17,058 bases of DNA from CAZSWR01 sp964610885 (GTDB lineage Bacteria > Bacteroidota > Ignavibacteria > Kapaibacteriales > UBA2268), in assembly GCA_964610885.1 (NCBI GenBank), contig CAZSWR010000079.1, positions 1 to 17,058 of the forward strand. The letters are read 5' to 3'. Made by a program: the position numbers and the translations under genes. Positions 15,318-17,058 of this stretch are shown piece by piece; within the stretch, counting starts at the first letter, position 1, and each line of letters starts with the position of its first letter. The notes beneath the pieces were generated by a model that saw only the letters and a list, made by a program, of their open reading frames with translations, was not told the origin of the DNA and made no database searches.

Positions 15318-15341
15318 AAACTTCCAAAGTTAGGAGTAGTT

Positions 15342-15737
15342 ATGCAACTGACAATGCTCAAAGCCAAAATACATCGCGCCACAATCACAGAGGCAGACCT
15401 GCACTACGAGGGTAGCTTCACCATCGACGAAGAACTGCTCGAAGAGGCAGGAATACTGCCCTACGAAAAGGTTTCGGTCGTAAACATTAATAATGGCGAA
15501 CGATTCGAAACGTACGTGATCTGCGGCGAACGCGGGAAACGCACTTTCTGCCTGAATGGCGCTGCCGCCCGCAAGGGCCAACCCGGAGACATGGTGATAA
15601 TTATCGCCTACGCCTCCATGAGCGAAGAAGAAGCCCGGAACCACAAGCCATCGATCGTGCTCGTGGACCGCAATAACAATATTGTCGGAAAGTCCTATTC
15701 GACCGAACCACACAAGAAATTCCCATCAAACTTATGA
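15342..15737 (+). CDS. panD: Aspartate 1-decarboxylase
   Basis: Makes beta-alanine from L-aspartate, the first dedicated step toward pantothenate and coenzyme A. The 131-residue proenzyme has the self-processing site at Gly24-Ser25 in the block HYEGS (21-25), where Ser25 becomes the pyruvoyl group. Lys9, His11 and Tyr58 match conserved active-site and processing residues of E. coli PanD, and the central NGAAARKGQPGD stretch is a family hallmark. Length is close to the usual 126. The start has AGGAG five bases upstream. The stop overlaps the next ATG by four bases (ATGA), so translation is probably coupled to the nucleotidyltransferase. Other pantothenate genes (panB, panC) are not in the window. 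Confidence 0.96.
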   Translation: MQLTMLKAKIHRATITEADLHYEGSFTIDEELLEEAGILPYEKVSVVNINNGERFETYVICGERGKRTFCLNGAAARKGQPGDMVIIIAYASMSEEEARNHKPSIVLVDRNNNIVGKSYSTEPHKKFPSNL

Positions 15738-16504
15738 AAACAACAGAGAATATTGCCGCAGTGATCCTGTGCGCCGGCAAAGGCAAGCGGATGAACAATC
15801 CGAACCTGGCGAAGGTGATGGCCACGATCGGCGGCAAACCGCTCATCGAACACGTACTCCGGTCGCTCGCGCCTCTCGAGCCGAGCCGCACTGTGCTCGT
15901 GGTGGGCCACCACAGGGAATCCGTTATGGAGTTTGTTCGCTCCCTGCAATACTCAAATACAGAATTTGCCATCCAGGCCGAGCAACTCGGAACCGGCCAC
16001 GCCGTGGCTCAATGCGAAGACATGCTCAGGGATTTCGACGGCGGCGTGCTGATACTGGCCGGCGATGTTCCGTTGCTCTCGTCGGAAACGCTCCGACGCT
16101 TCATCGAAAAGCATCGCGAAACACGTTCAGACATCAGCGTGCTTTCCACCTTTGCTCCGTCGCCCACCGGCTATGGCCGCATCGTCCGCGCCGCAGATGG
16201 CGCTTTCGAGCGGATCACCGAGGATAAGGACGCCGACGAGGAAACACGAAAAATCAACGAAATCAATACAGGGATTTATTTGGTAAGCTCCGGCCTACTG
16301 TTCAAATCGCTCAAATCAGTCAAAAACAACAATGCCCAGAATGAGTATTACCTCACGGACATCATTCAAATCGAAAAAGAAAACAATTCTGCAGTTTCTG
16401 CGTTCGCCCTTGCTCAATTCGACGAAGTGCAGGGCGTTAATTCTGTCGAAGACTTGAAACGTGCGGAGGATTCATATTTGTCACAAATTAACCAAAAAAG
16501 GTAG
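15734..16504 (+). CDS. GlmU-like nucleotidyltransferase, uridyltransferase domain only
   Basis: A sugar-1-phosphate nucleotidyltransferase closest to the N-terminal pyrophosphorylase domain of GlmU, which makes UDP-N-acetylglucosamine for cell wall and surface glycans. Visible motifs are the signature LCAGKGKRM (12-20), GGKPLIEHV (33-41), QAEQLGTGHAV (81-91), the metal-binding GDVPLL with Asp111, TGYGRIVR (145-152), NEINTGIY (175-182) and EYYLTDI (204-210). At 256 residues it has no left-handed beta-helix acetyltransferase half, so it either works with a separate acetyltransferase or uses another sugar phosphate. The segment AKVMATIGGKP departs from the usual KVLH. It overlaps panD by four bases and precedes mce by 7 bases. 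Class secure, exact substrate uncertain. Confidence 0.88.
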   Translation: MKTTENIAAVILCAGKGKRMNNPNLAKVMATIGGKPLIEHVLRSLAPLEPSRTVLVVGHHRESVMEFVRSLQYSNTEFAIQAEQLGTGHAVAQCEDMLRDFDGGVLILAGDVPLLSSETLRRFIEKHRETRSDISVLSTFAPSPTGYGRIVRAADGAFERITEDKDADEETRKINEINTGIYLVSSGLLFKSLKSVKNNNAQNEYYLTDIIQIEKENNSAVSAFALAQFDEVQGVNSVEDLKRAEDSYLSQINQKR

Positions 16505-16511
16505 GACAGTT

Positions 16512-16919
16512 ATGTTAAAAGGTATCAATCACATCGGAATAGCAGTCAAAGACTTAGAAGCCAGCAAAGAATTGTTTGGCAAAATCTTCCAAGTTAACAA
16601 CTTCCACACGGAAACGGTTGCCGACCAAAAAGTGAACGTCGCTTCGTTCAAAGTTGGCGAAGTCCTCATCGAGCTTACCTCGCCGACCGATCCCGAATCC
16701 CCAATCGCCAAATTCATCGAGAAAAAAGGCGAAGGCATCCACCACGTGGCATTCGAAACAGAAAACGCCGAAGCCGAACTCGCTCGCCTCTCCGGCGACG
16801 GCATCAAGCTGATCGACGAGAAACCTCGCCCGGGCGCCCATGGCAAAATGATCGCATTCCTGCACCCGAAATCGACAAACGGCGTGCTCATGGAAGTCTG
16901 CCAAGACCCCCACAAATAA
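16512..16919 (+). CDS. mce: Methylmalonyl-CoA epimerase
   Basis: Interconverts (R)- and (S)-methylmalonyl-CoA, linking propionyl-CoA carboxylation with the B12-dependent mutase and succinyl-CoA. The 135-residue protein has two VOC/glyoxalase halves. Likely metal ligands are His7 in NHIGIAV, Glu54 in LIELTSP, His77 or His78 in EGIHHVAF and Glu128 in VLMEV. The family hallmark stretch around KKGEGIHH and IAFLHPKSTNGV is complete. ATG at 16512 follows AGGAC by four bases and gives the family's usual start; an upstream ATG at 16461 would overlap the previous gene and add unrelated residues. It is the last gene of the panD operon, followed by an intrinsic terminator. Mutase genes are not present. 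Confidence 0.95.
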   Translation: MLKGINHIGIAVKDLEASKELFGKIFQVNNFHTETVADQKVNVASFKVGEVLIELTSPTDPESPIAKFIEKKGEGIHHVAFETENAEAELARLSGDGIKLIDEKPRPGAHGKMIAFLHPKSTNGVLMEVCQDPHK

Positions 16920-16931
16920 CACGAACAATCA

Positions 16932-16967
16932 CTCTCGAGGGGCATCCAACCGTGATGCCCCAGAGAG
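16932..16967. repeat. Hairpin just after mce
   Basis: CTCTC-GA-GGGGCATC (16932-16946) pairs with GATGCCCC-A-GAGAG (16954-16967) around a 7-base loop: 13 pairs and one small internal loop. It is followed by A-rich sequence, not a U-run, so on its own it is not a classical terminator; it could protect the mRNA 3' end or bind protein. Confidence 0.5.
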
Positions 16968-16986
16968 AAAATAAAAACTTACGCTC

Positions 16987-17014
16987 GCCCATGGGTTTCC
17001 CGTGGGCTTTTTTT
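16987..17014 (+). terminator. Intrinsic terminator of the panD-mce operon
   Basis: GCCCATGGG, loop TTT, CCCGTGGGC (one G-U pair) followed by seven T. A strong rho-independent terminator 67 bases after the mce stop codon. Confidence 0.85.
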
Positions 17015-17021
17015 ATGTAGC

Positions 17022-17058
17022 TGTCTGCACCGTTGATTAAGCTGATAATGTCTGCACC
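17022..17058. repeat. Direct repeat of TGTCTGCACC at the window edge
   Basis: The decamer occurs at 17022-17031 and again at 17049-17058, 27 bases apart, right after the terminator. The second copy ends on the last base of the window, so further copies may follow. Tandem short repeats starting with TG occur at the ends of some insertion sequences (for example IS21-type), but the window is too short to tell. Confidence 0.45.

Noticed and set aside
15682..16227. 181-codon plus-strand frame overlapping panD and the nucleotidyltransferase
   Set aside because: Arg-rich shadow of the real gene in another frame.
1..17058. CRISPR arrays, tRNA or rRNA genes, phage genes, toxin-antitoxin pairs
   Set aside because: None seen on reading both strands: no regularly spaced repeats beyond the edge decamer, and no cloverleaf or ribosomal RNA segments recognised.

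Overview
The window looks like a chromosomal piece from an uncultured or little-studied member of the Bacteroidota/Chlorobiota/Ignavibacteria/Kapabacteria side of the FCB group. This is inferred from three things. Three intergenic regions carry Bacteroidetes-type promoters (TTTG or TTG, a 17-19 bp gap, TANNTTTG). Shine-Dalgarno sequences are weak or absent except before the flagellins and panD. Gene content combines flagellins with a short single-domain proline dehydrogenase, LolD and methylmalonyl-CoA epimerase. Base composition is balanced and no tRNA or rRNA gene was recognised.

Layout. 1-4295 is a minus-strand polysaccharide-type operon read right to left: a large GT2 glycosyltransferase fused to a WbaP-like membrane domain, two small UmuD-like S24 peptidases in tandem, and a membrane GT2 glycosyltransferase. 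A good promoter sits just upstream of the first gene. Palindromes follow the last gene. 4268-4706 is non-coding, with a 21-bp inverted repeat and a Fur-box-like sequence. 4707-6690 holds two paralogous flagellin genes on the minus strand. 6691-7425 is AT-rich non-coding DNA with several dyads. 7426-10941 is a plus-strand orphan hybrid histidine kinase with a membrane sensor and four PAS domains. It converges, one base apart, on a minus-strand pair: a putative outer-membrane barrel protein followed by an EamA transporter (12795-10943). 12796-13136 has no gene but two palindromic REP/MITE-like elements. 13137-14919 carries proline dehydrogenase and LolD on the minus strand. 14920-15341 is a divergent promoter region. 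From it the plus-strand operon panD, a GlmU-type nucleotidyltransferase and methylmalonyl-CoA epimerase (15342-16919) runs to a clear intrinsic terminator. The last 40 bases contain a repeated decamer that may be the edge of another element.

How it fits together. The most unusual part is the first operon. Two S24 proteins keep the exact UmuD spacing from cleavage glycine to Ser to Lys (35 and 37 residues) but have no umuC and no DNA-binding domain. They lie between glycosyltransferases. The lead gene ends in a phosphoglycosyltransferase-like domain whose catalytic core appears deleted. An autoproteolytic switch acting on surface glycan synthesis is a testable idea, not a conclusion. The rest is mostly housekeeping (pantothenate, nucleotide-sugar, propionate/methylmalonyl and proline metabolism, lipoprotein export), motility filament and sensing.
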